A stretch of 64,000 bases of DNA from Undaria pinnatifida (taxonomy: Eukaryota > Sar > Phaeophyceae > Laminariales > Alariaceae): the NCBI GenBank assembly GCA_012845835.1, contig JABAKD010000013.1, positions 14,469,665 through 14,533,664 on the forward strand, read 5' to 3'. A model generated the notes under the pieces. It did no database searches, had not been told where the DNA came from, and saw only the letters and a program-made list of their open reading frames with translations. This document shows, piece by piece, positions 33,785-44,767 of the stretch. The position numbers and the translations under genes are program-made. Each line of letters starts with the position of its first letter. Position 1 is the stretch's first letter.

Positions 33785-35194
33785 CGGTCTCGAACCCCTG
33801 AACGGAGATATCTAGGGTCAACAACAATGCATAGATTGCGTCCGCTGTCTATCGTGGTGATGGCGTGCCAGCAACGCGCTTGATCTGCCTCGTTCCTTAT
33901 TTCATCTTTGCGTCCTGGTAGTGGTTGTACTTCGTGACACCAGTGCTGCTGTTTGCTGCTGCGCCTGTGAAGGTGTCTCAAACTAAGCTCTATCTCCACG
34001 TTTTCTCCATCATGAACGCCAAACGTCGGATATCTGACGGTCATAACCATCTAGCCTAGCTGCTACTATCTGTGGAGGTGATTGCGTGCAGGCAGCATGT
34101 TTGATCTGCGTCTCCGCCGCGGAGATCTTTGGTGGCTGGCGCGGGTGCCTATGCTGCTGCTGCTCTGATGACGACACCACGAAGGGAGCTCGTTCTCGAC
34201 GATTTTTTCATCTCCGGCTCCACGACTTGGATATGGAAGGGTCAGTGATGTGCAGACTACGTGCTGATTTGTCGGTCTCGAACCCCTAAACGGAGATATC
34301 TAGGGCTATCTAGGGTCAGCAACAATGCATAGATTCAATGCATAGATTGCGTCCGCTGTCTATCGTCATAGCGTGCCAGCAACGCGCTTGATCTGCCTCG
34401 TTCCTTCTTTCATCTTTGCGTGCTGGTGGTTGTACTACGGGGCACTAGTAGTGCTGCTGTTTGCTGCTGCGCCTGTGAAGGTATCATCTCAAACTAAGCT
34501 CTATCTCCGCGTTTTCTCCATCATGAACGCCAAAAGTCGGATATGTGACGGTGATAAACATCTAGCCTAGCTGCTGCTCTCTGTTGAGGTGACTGCGTGC
34601 GGCAGGCAGCATGTTTGATCTGCGTGCTGCTGCTGCTCTGATGACGGCACCACGAAGGGAGCTCGTTCTCGACGATTTTTCCATCTCTGGCTCCACGACT
34701 TGGATATGGAAAGGTCAGTGATGTGCAGACTACGTGCTGATTTGTCGGTCTCGAACCCCTAAACGGAGATATGTAGGATCAGCAACAATGCATAGATTGC
34801 GTCCGCTATCTATCGTGGTGATGGCGTGCCAGCAACGCGCTTGATCTGCCTCGTTCCTTCTTTCATCTTTGCGTGCTGGTGGTTGTACTACGGGGCATCA
34901 GTGGCCCGGCATCAGTGCTGCTGTTTGCTGCTGCGCCTGTGAAGGTGTCTCAAACTAAGCTCTATGTCCACGTTTTCTCCATCATGATCGCCAACAGTCG
35001 GATATCTGACGGTGATAAAGATCTATCCTACCTGCTGCTATCTGTGGTGATTGAGTGCAGGCAGCATGTTTGATCTGCGTGCTGCTGCTGCTGTGGTGAC
35101 GGCACCACGAAGGGAGCTCGTTCTGGACGATTTTTCCATCTCCGGCTCCACGACTTGGATATGGAAGGGTCAGTGATGTGCAGACTACGTGCTG
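33785..35194 (+). repeat. Three tandem subterminal units of 470-490 bp at the MULE right end
   Basis: Units begin at CGGTCTCGAACCCCT (33785, 34273, 34746). Each contains AACGCGCTTGATCTGCC, GCGCCTGTGAAGGT, TTTTCTCCATCATGA and then the inner TIR block CACCACGAAGGGAGCTCGTT through GTGCAGACTACGTGCTG. The third unit runs straight into the outer TIR. The first unit (34113-34160) retains a segment matching left-end positions 23896-23955 that the later units lack. Spliced transcripts of the gene end upstream, so these units are non-coding. Confidence 0.85.
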
Positions 35195-35376
35195 CTGTCT
35201 GCGGTGGTGTCGGCGTGCCTACAGGGCGCGACATCCAGCCTTCTTTGCGACCTCAAAGAGAGGTGCATGCTGTGTCCGATAAGCATAAACCAGAGGGTGG
35301 AAACCCGGGGATGGAGCTCTTTTGTCCCCTGTGTGTCAAAAAAATGACACCCACATGTGTGTCATTATCACTCCCC
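35081..35376 (-). repeat. Right terminal inverted repeat of the MULE (296 bp)
   Basis: Reverse complement of 23601-23896 with one mismatch; ends TATCACTCCCC at 35376. Confidence 0.92.
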
Positions 35377-35386
35377 ATAGTATGTA
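35377..35386. other. Right target-site duplication of the MULE (ATAGTATGTA)
   Basis: Identical to 23591-23600. Confidence 0.9.
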
Positions 35387-35551
35387 TACCATAATCCAGA
35401 TTGTGACAAATGGAAACCCCTACCACTGCATCATAAGATCAGTCGTACTCTTATCTGGTCATCGACCCTCGTCGGTAAATCATCGCACGTAAGATCAGCT
35501 ATCATCCCTTATCACCAACACTGCACACTCTCTAGTGCTCCACTGTCCACG
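35387..35551 (+). repeat. Right half of the repeat disrupted by the MULE
   Basis: Resumes homology to 14146-14452 with AATGGAAACCCCTACCA, AGATCAGCTATCATC and CACCAACACTGCACACTC. Confidence 0.72.
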
Positions 35552-38500
35552 AGAGCAAGGCAAGCGTGATAGCAGAGAGAGGGCGGACGGAAGGTGTCAA
35601 ACAAACAAGGTACAGATAGTTGGTGCTGTTTTTTTGCAGCAGTATGCTGACGTACATATTATAAGGTAAATGATCTGCGAGGTGCAGGCACTATTAATAG
35701 ACATCTTCGGGGGAGACTGCTGCCCACGCTGTACGGGCGCACAGCAGCAGCGTAACTTGTGGCGCAGCAGCACACCAACGATAATTGCTCCGTGTACCAG
35801 GTAGGCATATCTTGTCACAGCACAGGTGCAAGTATGGCAGGTGCAGTCAGTACGAGGGATACATAAACGCAAGGAGTCCATGCACGTGCTCCTGCTTTAG
35901 ACTAGTAGATGACACGAGTACAATCACGGGCCAGATACTGTATACGTGCGAAGTCCGTAGCATGCGGATATTCGTGGGTAAAACTACGTACTCGTACTGG
36001 AGAGACTCAAATGTAGGCGTGATGACCAGTATCATACCTGGTAGGTGCTGTACCAAGTTGTCCCAAAATATAAGTATCGTTTCTTTTATTTACACAATAT
36101 AAAAATGGTACTTATTTATACGGACCAAATAGGTAACTCGTATTGTAGGCGTTTCACACAGCACACAGCAGCAGCAGCAGTTTGTTCAGGTACGCGAGCA
36201 GCAGCTCGCACAGAAGTAATAATACGCAACGCGACAGCAATAAATGAGACACCTGTTTTGTGCAGGTCCTGGAGGAAAGACTCTCCGTAGGTATAGACTT
36301 CGGCCAGCTGTAGACACAAGCTGTGACAGCAAGTCGAAATATAGCCATATCATCACCCAGACGTTAAGAGAAACCCCTCCGGTACCAGCAGCTTGTTCAG
36401 CCCCTCCTTTGCAATTGAGCTGCTGCAAACTCCCCAACTCTATCGGCCTTGCTTGAGGGCCAGCAGTCCGCGAGCCCGACGGGATTCTGTATCCCTTTTG
36501 TCGCGCTATGCATCCGCGAGCAGCTGGGTTCACCCTTACTCTCGTGGGGGCCACTTTTTTGGCTGGTGCAGCGACGATGCGGTGCAGACACCACGGTGCA
36601 GACACCACGGGGTGGCGTCGCTTTACCGTACCACCCAAGCTACTCAATTGGCCACGTGCTCCCGTATTATTGCTGTTGATTGGTCGGAGCTCTTCCGGTG
36701 CTATGGGCTTTACCATGGGGACTCTCCGACAAGGCTTTTGGTACTAGTGTAGTATTTCGATTGGACGGGATTAAAAAAACTGTACGCTGATTGGCCTATT
36801 ATGGGGGCTCCAGGTAAGACTATCGGCGTGCCGTCGTCATATCGGGTGTTGTGTCGAATGCTCTATCATGCGGTTAAGTCCTAATACCCTATCCGTGCAT
36901 GACAATTCGCCGTAGGTCTATATTCGGCCTTTCAAAATTGTCATCTTTCAATAATCTGCTTGTCACATAGATTGCCAGCCATGGTAGTCTGATTACTGAC
37001 TACACATTCATAGCCGAGCATGGTTGTTCGAGTGAGTATAAGGCAGGTGCGCCCAAAAGGCTAAGGTCCACAATTGTTTTCTATAGCTCAGGTGGCACCA
37101 TCGTGTATTCTTCTAGATGGGCAATCAATTCATTCATACCAGGGTACATGAAGAAAAACCAACACAAAGGCATACCGTAAGTATCATCACATTGCTAGTA
37201 CTCACATCCTATACGTATGGAAATACAAAAAAACTATAAAAAGTTGTTATAAGGCAGACGACAAAAAGCGGTGTACCGCAACCATTCCGCGCCACCGTGT
37301 GGTACAGAAGAATACACCTTGATTTGGACCCCAATCCGCGAGGCGGATTGGGCAACTCAGCCTCGTTGCGGTTTTTGACACCAACTTCTTGCGGTACATC
37401 ATACCCCGGCCTTTCAGCTCGGCCGTCACCGTTTTCTGACGTGACCCATCCCGCTTTCTGTCGAAAAATTTACAATGGGGGCTGGCTTCGACCGAGGCTC
37501 TTCACGCCCCAAATCCTATGAATTTCCAACCTAATCTCAACCATGGGCGCCACGTCATGTAGCACGCGCATGCAGAATGCGCGCTTTCATTTTTCACATC
37601 CCTTCAGAGCAACTATTGCAAGATCCCTTTGGCACATTGCACGCACCGCTGCTCAACCATGCATAGCTGGCACAACGCACGTACACGTATGCCAGGCGGA
37701 GAAAGGGGTGGGGGAAAAGGACGAAGGGGAACTTGGACAATTCCGCTATAAATAAAACGCGAGCAACGATTACGTTGCACGCACACACCCTCGCGCCCGC
37801 CTTGCGAACTCGTATATCGCATTCTGTTGCAATCCTCGCTACCGATAAGAGCGGAGGTCGTCGTATGATCGGACTCTGTAACAATGGCTGTTATTGTGGT
37901 AACATCCACTCTCTTGTGCTGTCGTGTTGAATAAACACGAGCCGGCACGGGTGTGTACATTTTTGAGCCTGCGGGGTGACAGCTCATTCTGGAGGAGTTG
38001 ATGTACGTTGGTATATCCTAGATACCTTGTCAACACATTGTTCGGTGCGGCCGCACGTACTAGTAGTTATTGATGTGCTCCGCGTGGTGACTGCGCTGCG
38101 TCACCAAGGGCAGATTTGACGTTTACTGGTAGTATTTTCGTCTTATTTTATATCGCTGACGTATTTTTGTGGCGTGCACGCCTGACTATCGCGCGAGGTC
38201 GACAAGTTGATTTACCATGATGAGTGCGTCAAGTTGTAACGTCGATTATAGGTGGGGCGAAGTCGCGTGGCTCCCATTCTCTGTGTGTTTGTTTGTAGAA
38301 AAAATTGTGACTGGACGGTGGAGTAAGTTGTCGTTCTGCCCTATTTCCAACTTTTTATGGAGGCTCATAAGCGCGAGTAATGTCCCGCTTCTTGCAATGC
38401 CATTTACGTTATGGGTATAACAACGATTACGCTTCTTCTCTTTGCCCCGGTTATTCCCACCGGGATGCCGGTTAGAGTGCACGTCGGAGCATGGCGTACA

Positions 38501-38830
38501 CATGGATGTACCGCATGTCTGGTGTACGACTCTCTTCACCGTTGTTGATTCTTGTGCCTACTAATGAGTCAACCTGGCAGCCAACTTGTGTGTACGTGTG
38601 TATAATGCCGCGGATGATCTGACAATCTTATTAGCGCTGATCAGTCATATTTGTACCAATTACAAAGGGTCCTCTGTCCCGGAACGGCCGATGTCGCAAC
38701 TATGTCGAGGAGGAATCCCCTTGGAGCCTTGGTCCCTTGTCGCCACCGTTACGGCCGGTGTAGCCGACCGTGTGGTTTAGTTCGTTTAGCAAGGAGAGGC
38801 GCTAGAGCTCAGTCTAACCAAGAGGGTCAT
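35552..38830. other. Unassigned DNA, no supported gene
   Basis: A 176-codon minus-strand frame (36186-36716) lacks motifs and overlaps other frames of similar quality. A 14-bp direct duplication GTGCAGACACCACG lies near 36580-36610, and a perfect 10-bp hairpin CCCAATCCGC-GAG-GCGGATTGGG near 37331-37353. Nothing else was recognised. Confidence 0.35.
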
Positions 38831-39036
38831 TGTTGTTGTTGCTGTTGTTCTCGCATTAACTCGCATAATCAAGTCCGCGGTCACAGGACAGGCTCCAGTC
38901 ACTCTGGAGCTGAGGAATACCCCAGGGAGAGAACACAAACAAACCAAGTTTGGTACACGCATATATCGCAGCTGACGCAATTCATGCCTCCGCCAGAAAC
39001 ATATACAAAGTGGAATCGGGAGTCAGCCCAGGTCCA
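38831..39036 (-). mobile_element. LINE 3'-end fragment, minus orientation
   Basis: Starts with GTTGTTGTTGCTGTTGTTCT, the complement of the (AAC)n tail. It continues through GCATTAACTCGCATAATC and ACTCTGGAGCTGAGGAATA into the conserved 3' UTR, then stops abruptly where the next copy begins. Confidence 0.7.
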
Positions 39037-39529
39037 TTTTTTTCTCTTTTCCTTTCCTTGCTTCCTCTTCTTGTCTTGCCTTTTCTTTCTTTTCTTGCCT
39101 TTTCTTCGTTTTCTTTTTTTGCTTTCTTCTCTTTTCTTTCCTTTCTCTTCTTATTTGTTCTTACTTTCTTATTTCCAAAAACAAATTGACTCGCGTCTGT
39201 CGTGCGTATGTGCGTAATGATATATACTACGTGTAATATATACGTGGTAGTCTTTCTTGGGTGGCAAGCGGTATAGTCGGTTTTCCCAGGCGCGAGTAAT
39301 GAGACGTATGCACCGGTATGGACCTGGCACATCGTATACTGACTTCCGATCTCACTTTTATATGTTTCTGGTGGAGGCATGAATTGCGTCAGCTGTGATT
39401 TATGCGTGCACCACCTTTGGTTGTTTGTGTTTTTCCCCTAGGGTATTCCTCAGCTCCAGAGTGACTGGAGGCTGTCCTGTGACCACGGACTGGATTATGC
39501 GAGTTAATGTGAGAACAACAACAACAACA
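39037..39529 (+). mobile_element. LINE 3'-end fragment, plus orientation
   Basis: Polypyrimidine tract (39037-39170), conserved 3' UTR, and an ACAACAACAACA tail at about 39515-39529. It lies head to head with the preceding minus copy. Confidence 0.72.
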
Positions 39530-39690
39530 TACGGCATACGTCTCACTTATCGCGTCTGGAAAAACCGACTATAATACTGCTTGCCACACAAGAAAGAATA
39601 CCACGTATATACTAGACGTAGTACCTATCACTACGCATACGCAAGTCTGACGCAAGTCAATTGGAAAAAAGAAATGAAGAAAAGATACGA
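39530..39690 (-). mobile_element. LINE 3' UTR internal fragment, minus orientation
   Basis: TACGTCTCACTTATCGCGTC through AAGTCAATTGGAAAAAAGAA corresponds to the middle of the 3' UTR without the tail. It probably arose by rearrangement rather than its own retrotransposition. Confidence 0.6.
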
Positions 39691-40632
39691 GCTGGGCCGG
39701 ACAAGAGGGTGGGGAGTGTGTTTAACCGAGGCCTCACAGCCCAATTTGTGATCGTTTTCCACAACAAGTTGACAACCTGTTCCACAGATATTGTTGTTGT
39801 TGTTCCCACATTAACTCGCATAATCAAGTCCGTGGTCACAGGACAGGTTTCAGTCACTCTGGAGCTGAGGAATATCCTAGGGAAAAACACAAACAACCCA
39901 AGGTGGTACACGCATATATCACAGCTGACGCAAATCATGCATCACACCAGAAGCATATGAAAGTGAAATCGGGAGTCAGTCTACGACGTGCCAGGTCTAT
40001 ACGTGGTGCATACGTCTCAGTACTCGCGCCTGGAAAAACCGACTATAAATATACCGCTTGCCACCCAAGAAAGACTACCACGTACTTGTATATATTTCAC
40101 GTAGTATGTATCACTACGCATATGCACGACGGACGCAAGTCAACTAGAAAAAAGAAACAAACAACAAATAAGAAGAGCAAGGAAAGGAAAGAAAAGAGAA
40201 GAAAGCGAAAAAAGAAAACCAAGAAGGAAAAAGAAAGAAAATAAAAGACAAGAAAAGCAAGAAAAGGCAACACAAGAAGAGAAAGCAAGGAAAGGAAAAG
40301 AGAAACAAATGTTATACTAGCAGACCCTAGGAACTGATTAAAGGCGGCATTGGTCTCATAGACAAAGGTATCAAGTGCGTCATCAAATGGCACTGGAGAG
40401 AGAACGCAACATGGCAAAGACGTTAGGACAGTCCTACGCTATCTTGTCACGGCCATTGGAAGGCCCACAACTTTCAAGACGATGATGGCCAAACCCAGAC
40501 TTCAGTCTCTTGGGCATGACGTCCCCCCTTGCCCCCCCCCCCACCCCCCTTCCTCCTTCCCCCTTCCCCCGGCTGCTTAGAGATGCCGACGGTGGATGGC
40601 GCTGCCGCAGCCTTTGCGCGTCGCTCTGCGGC

Positions 40633-42209
40633 TTAGCGCCTCTCCGTTTCATGCCAATTCCGCATGAACAACTTGGTTTCCTCCTCTACTCGTCGAGACC
40701 ATCTGCCAGCCTTCTGAGCAGCCTTTCGCCACCCTTCGAATTTCATTCCGAAGACTGACATATCCTCCTCCAGATGAGCCATCCAGTCTTTCTCTTGCCC
40801 CCCTGAGTAGCCCCTACCCCCAACAAGCTCCCCAAACATCACCCTCTGTGAAAGACGCTCCTCCCCCATACGTGCTACGAATCCCTCAAACAATATCCTC
40901 CGTTTGCGGACTATCGCGTCTATGCTCTCGGAAGCTGTCTTGGCAAGCGCGTCAGCGTACGATAGGGTGTCGTCGTCGCGCTTCCGTTTCCGCCATCCAA
41001 GGCATCGGAGGAGCATGGAATGGTGAACCCGTCGTAGCCTGTTATAGTCAGGCTTCTTCGGGCTCCAGGTCATGCAACCGTAAAGAAGTGTCTTGACCAC
41101 CTCAGCTTTCAGCAACCGCACCTTCAACCGTAAGCGCCCACCCGGGCGATCATAGATTTCCATCTTGTACCGCTGGAAGCACGCCCAGGCCCTCTGCAGA
41201 CGCCGCGTTATTTTAATACCAAGGTCTCTGTCTGCGGTGATAGCCCCGCCCAAGTGCAGTCAACCCCGCTTTCACCCCTTGACAACTGGAAAGCCGTTTT
41301 TGGGAACAAAATTACTTGGATTTAGAAAAGGGAGGGGTTCGGGGGCTTTAAAGGGGTTAAGGACGCACATGGTTTTTCTTGAAAAAAAGCGTCCTTAAAG
41401 CGGGGTTTCGTCCTTAATAGTGTATACCCCTGTATTTATACTGTCTGTCGGCCCCCTCGGCCCGGAAAAAAAGTCGTCCTTAAAGCGGGGATTTTCCTTA
41501 CTACGAGCGTCCTTAAAGCGGGGTTGACTGTACACAAACTCGATGGTTTGTTTGTATACCTGGCCGGCTGCATTGATAGTGAAGGACACCTTCCCGCCGC
41601 CTTTGGTTTCCAGGCACATTATCTCCGTTTTTGCCTCGGATGCCGTAAGCCCGAACGACGAGCACGCAGTCACGATCACCGTCATCATCCTCTCCAGCCC
41701 TTCTGATGATGGCGATACGATGCCCGCATCGTCCGCGTACAGCATACCCCACAATCTCTGCACCTCATCACCCTCCTTCCCCTTCCGCCCGTCGACTTTG
41801 CCTGTGCATAAAGTGCCCTTCTTCTCGCCTTCCTCCTTTTGTTGGAGCTGCACCATGTTGTCCGTGCTGGCTGCATCAGCGAGGAAGCGTTTCTCGGCCA
41901 CACGCAGTACTGCCGTGAAAAACATGTTGAACAGCAGTGGGGCGAGCACGCATCCTTGCCTGAGACCTTGCCCCACGTCGAACGTATCCGAGCACTCTCC
42001 ATCATCCAGCCGCACGCATGTTGCATGCCGTCGTGGAATTGGCGGATAACGGCGAGCATTCTCGGTGGCACGCCAAAACGAGCAAGGACATCCCACAGAA
42101 GGGTTCGGTCGACGGAGTCGTATGCTTTGAGGAAGACGATAAAGCACAAGTACAAGGGGGTGTCCTTCTTCCGCGCCAGTTCCTGCAGTCGTCGTACTAC
42201 GAACGTCAT
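40633..42209 (-). pseudogene. LINE reverse transcriptase (ORF2 C-terminal half), broken
   Basis: Recognisable RT motifs are a KAYDSVD motif (about 42107-42126), a [14 protein letters not shown] block (motif B-like), and the catalytic YADD at 41728-41739 followed by GIVS. After the nested MITE comes the LGGAI...LYGCMTWSP...LRCLGWRKRKRDD C-terminal region common in such elements. Breaks: a 1-nt frameshift at about 42010-42025, the 274-bp MITE, and a stop at 40633-40635, after which the frame stays open and element-like. RT copies element RNA into the target site. The endonuclease and 5' part are missing, so this copy is inactive. Confidence 0.8.
41257..41530. mobile_element. pogo/Tc1-like MITE inserted in the LINE (274 bp)
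   Basis: Ends are the perfect inverted repeat CAGTCAACCCCGCTTT / AAAGCGGGGTTGACTG. A TA follows on the right (41531-41532); the left counterpart is TG (41255-41256), one transition from TA. Removing the insert and one TA restores the LINE frame exactly (...FVY joined to LGG...). The interior repeats CGTCCTTAAAGCGGGG. CAGT-starting ends and TA targets are typical of pogo/Tigger-type elements. No transposase is encoded. Confidence 0.85.
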
Positions 42210-42478
42210 GTCAAAATATACGACCGCATGATAGCTATGGTTTTTTTTTTGTTTTTTTGTTTTTGGCCGAGTTATGCCCGATGAAGGATTTTCGAGATTT
42301 GGATTATTCGTGAAAAAATGAGAAATAATAGAGAAAAAAGAAATAAAGAAACATAAATACAGGCATTATCTTCGTTTGTGTCTTGCGGACCACTTGTCAA
42401 AATTTCATCAAAAACACATGTTATTTTCGCTGTGTATGCGCAAATCTCTGTACGCACCAGTTCGCTCAAATCTGCCCA

Positions 42479-42567
42479 ATTTTTTTTTTCTTTTTTCTTT
42501 TTTTATCCTCCGGCGGATGGGGAAAAATAGAGCTTTAGCTCACCGCACTTCCACGTATTTTCATGCC
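42479..42567 (-). repeat. 3'-end fragment of the poly-A-tailed retroposon
   Basis: T-rich run, then ATCCTCCGGCGGATGGGG and TAGCTCACCGCACTTCCACG, matching 7029-7140. Truncated after about 85 bp. Confidence 0.65.
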
Positions 42568-43620
42568 AATATCTCGTCCGATATTTCCTGTTTTTGTTGA
42601 AGACAGAACACCAACCACATCCAACTAAAAGACACTCGAAATCAACCGTGTTTGCCGAGCGAGACACAACCATGAAATAAATGCGCTCAGAGAGAAAAGT
42701 CGACGTATTATGTATTTACGTACCAGTTCGTATGTTGTATACGTAGCAAGACATGCTCAGGCATGTCATGTATGATACGAGTACACTCCTGTAGAGGAAA
42801 AACACAAAGTTCATGTTCAAAAAAAATAACAGAAGCTATCAATTTTCACCCAGAGAGTTCGTGTCGATCGCACCACTTCCCGGTGCTCGTATCTTCGAAT
42901 ACTCTAGGTGCAGAGGTTCGCAGCCATCGCTGCTTGGTTGGCGCGCTTGGTGGCATGTTGTGTGTGAGGCATGTACCAGTGTGACCATGTGGCGACAGCG
43001 AAGCAGACCCGAATTTGAAAATTGCGCCGCAAAAAAAAAACAAAAACAACGGTTTCACCTTCACTAAATTCAGTACGATATGGTACCGTGAAGTTTTTAA
43101 ACGCTGGAACCTCTCTGTGGCAAAGACACGTGGTTGTGCATCCGCGCGTTGATTGGCCGATTCCAACAATGTTTTAAGTAACATTGAGCTCCCAGTGGTT
43201 CGAATTTTATGGCTGGAACACGGAATGTTAGTTTGACAGCCGGCCCAGCTCGTACGAAGAGAAAGGAAGGTCATGGCTGCATGGAGGCCATCGTCCCTAC
43301 ATGCCTCGCCCCTCGGCCTTGGTTCCGTGCCCTGATATCTAGCCTGGTGCACGGTGGAAGATCCCGTCAGGATACCAGATTCAGGACCGCACCTCTGTGA
43401 AAACACAGGGGTCTCAGAATTGATTTCGAAAACGCGCAGATCCTTTTAGGTCTGACATTGATTGGAGGTATCCATCCGCATACACGCTTTATCTGAGTTC
43501 TACGATCTATACGTTGTACGTCCTACCATGTTACGATCTATACGTTATACGTCCTACCATGTTCTCATCACATTATGTCTTTCTTCAAAGTTGATTGTCC
43601 TCTCTCCGTCCTTATGTTCT
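42568..43620. other. No supported gene
   Basis: A 186-codon minus-strand frame (42846-43406) overlaps plus-strand frames and shows no motif. A small duplication GATCTATACGTT(G/A)TACGTCCTACCATG lies at about 43503-43560. Confidence 0.35.
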
Positions 43621-44440
43621 CACCAGGCCCCCCGCAAAATTACACCCGCGCTGCCGATCAGAATGTGGCATCGCCCAACGAGCACGCAGAACAGTGCACA
43701 GCATAGGGCATCCACCCATCAATAGGTCTTCACAAGGTCTTCACAAGGTCTTCACAAGGCCTTCACAAGGTCTTCACAAGGCCTTCACAAGCAGACCCAT
43801 CCCACGGTATGAGTGCAGAGTGATTCTTGCTACGATACTCCCCGCCCAAAACCCGCGATGTTCTTTAACGAACTTTTCATGGCCACTCGACACACGGAAG
43901 GGGTACGATATCAACAAAGTATACATATACTTTGTTCCGTGCAAAGAAAGGTCTATTGATCGATGAAGTCGGGGAGGATGTCGAGGGACACCGTATTCCA
44001 GGAGATAAAACCGGGAGCTGGTTTTGAAACCGGCGATTTCGTTACAGAAACGTTCGGGGGCTACCTACCGTATAACGACCCAGGAGCTCAGTATCTCACA
44101 ATCACCCGAAACATGACTTCGAAGGCATTCGTTTGCACAACCCGGCCACGCTTCTATTCCAGTCTTAAAACAAATTATTCCCGTAAATTATTAGGCAAAC
44201 CGGTAGTTCCTCACTTAAGGATCTCAACCGGACAGGTACATTAATGGTTAATCCAACAACTGCAACCCTTACCGTGGGATGACTCAGCAGCTGTTGTTGA
44301 CAATATCAATTCGCTGGTCGCACCAAATTATGGGCCCCTTCTTCCGGCCCCTTTATACATGTTTTCGTTGTATTCTTCCTTTCTTCCTTGCGCGGGCGAA
44401 GCGGGTGGCGTCAGCCGCCCACGGAGGAGGGCCCTTGTAA
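43621..44440 (+). repeat. Hairpin-ended dispersed element, copy C (long)
   Basis: The left part (AAAATTACACCCG...CCGATC(A/T)GAA(T/C)GTGGCA) and right part (ATCAATT(C/T)GCT(G/C)GTCGCA, CTTCC..TTGCGCG, hairpin, GGAGGGCCCTTGTAAT) match 61535-61770, which lacks the interior. The terminal hairpin is GCGGGTGGC-GTCA-GCCGCCCAC at 44401-44422. The interior holds an 11-bp minisatellite (AGGTCTTCACA, 43734-43790) and a 93-codon frame (43963-44244) of unknown meaning. Confidence 0.55.
43734..43790 (+). repeat. 11-bp minisatellite AGGTCTTCACA, about 5 units
   Basis: Regular repeat with alternate GGTCTTC and GGCCTTC variants. Confidence 0.85.
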
Positions 44441-44492
44441 TATCTAACTCCTTGGTTGGGATGAAATTCGTGTCGTAATAGCTATCATATTA

Positions 44493-44674
44493 CAGTAGGT
44501 GGCCCTATATAGTGCGGGTATGTGTCACGAAAATTTACCCGCACTATACCGGGCACCCGCACTATATAAAAACCGGCCACTACAGAGGGGTCTATATTTT
44601 GCCAAACGATTTCACCCGCACAATATCGGACACCCGCACTATATGACCCGCACTCTATAGGCCACCTACTGCTG
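44493..44674. mobile_element. MITE with CAG...CTG ends and TA flanks (182 bp)
   Basis: Inverted ends CAGTAGGTGGCC (44493-44504) and GGCCACCTACTGCTG (44660-44674), the right end carrying one extra CTG. TA flanks both sides (44491-44492 and 44675-44676). The interior repeats ACCCGCACTATA four times and is itself largely self-complementary, so the element folds into a long hairpin. It lies downstream of the OTU gene. The word CCTACTGCTGTATAG recurs at about 51770-51785, perhaps a remnant. Confidence 0.7.
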
Positions 44675-44767
44675 TATAGTATTATATACAAGGTTCCCCT
44701 TCGGGAGGTGGACACGTGCCTCCCGGGGGCGACGCAAGTCGAATGACTACAACTGATGATGAAGTAT

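Larger units (their letters stand above)
23601..35376 (+). mobile_element. Complete Mutator-like DNA transposon (MULE), 11,776 bp, carrying an OTU protease domain
   Basis: Bounded by 296-bp terminal inverted repeats (one mismatch seen) and a perfect 10-bp target duplication. Both ends start GGGGAGTGATAATGACACAC. It carries a single spliced gene on the plus strand with OTU, MULE transposase and SWIM zinc-finger domains. Subterminal tandem repeats lie at 24079-24290 and 33785-35194. The insertion splits a repeat that is intact at 14146-14452. Near-identical inverted repeats, the clean duplication and the intact reading frame suggest recent transposition and possible autonomy. Whether it is expressed cannot be seen from sequence. 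Confidence 0.93.
39787..42232 (-). mobile_element. LINE (non-LTR retrotransposon), 5'-truncated, carrying a nested MITE
   Basis: Minus-strand order: part of ORF2 (RT, C-terminal region), a G/C-rich stretch (complement of 40522-40570), a 3' UTR with a purine/pyrimidine-skewed tract (complement of 40150-40310), and a tail of AAC units at about 39790-39805. The 5' break is near 42232, inside the RT domain. A 274-bp MITE occupies 41257-41530. Other 3' ends of this family are at 9623, 18605 and 38831-39690. Confidence 0.82.

Noticed and set aside
36186-36716. 176-codon minus-strand frame
   Set aside because: No recognisable domain; several overlapping frames of similar length occur in the same GC-rich stretch.
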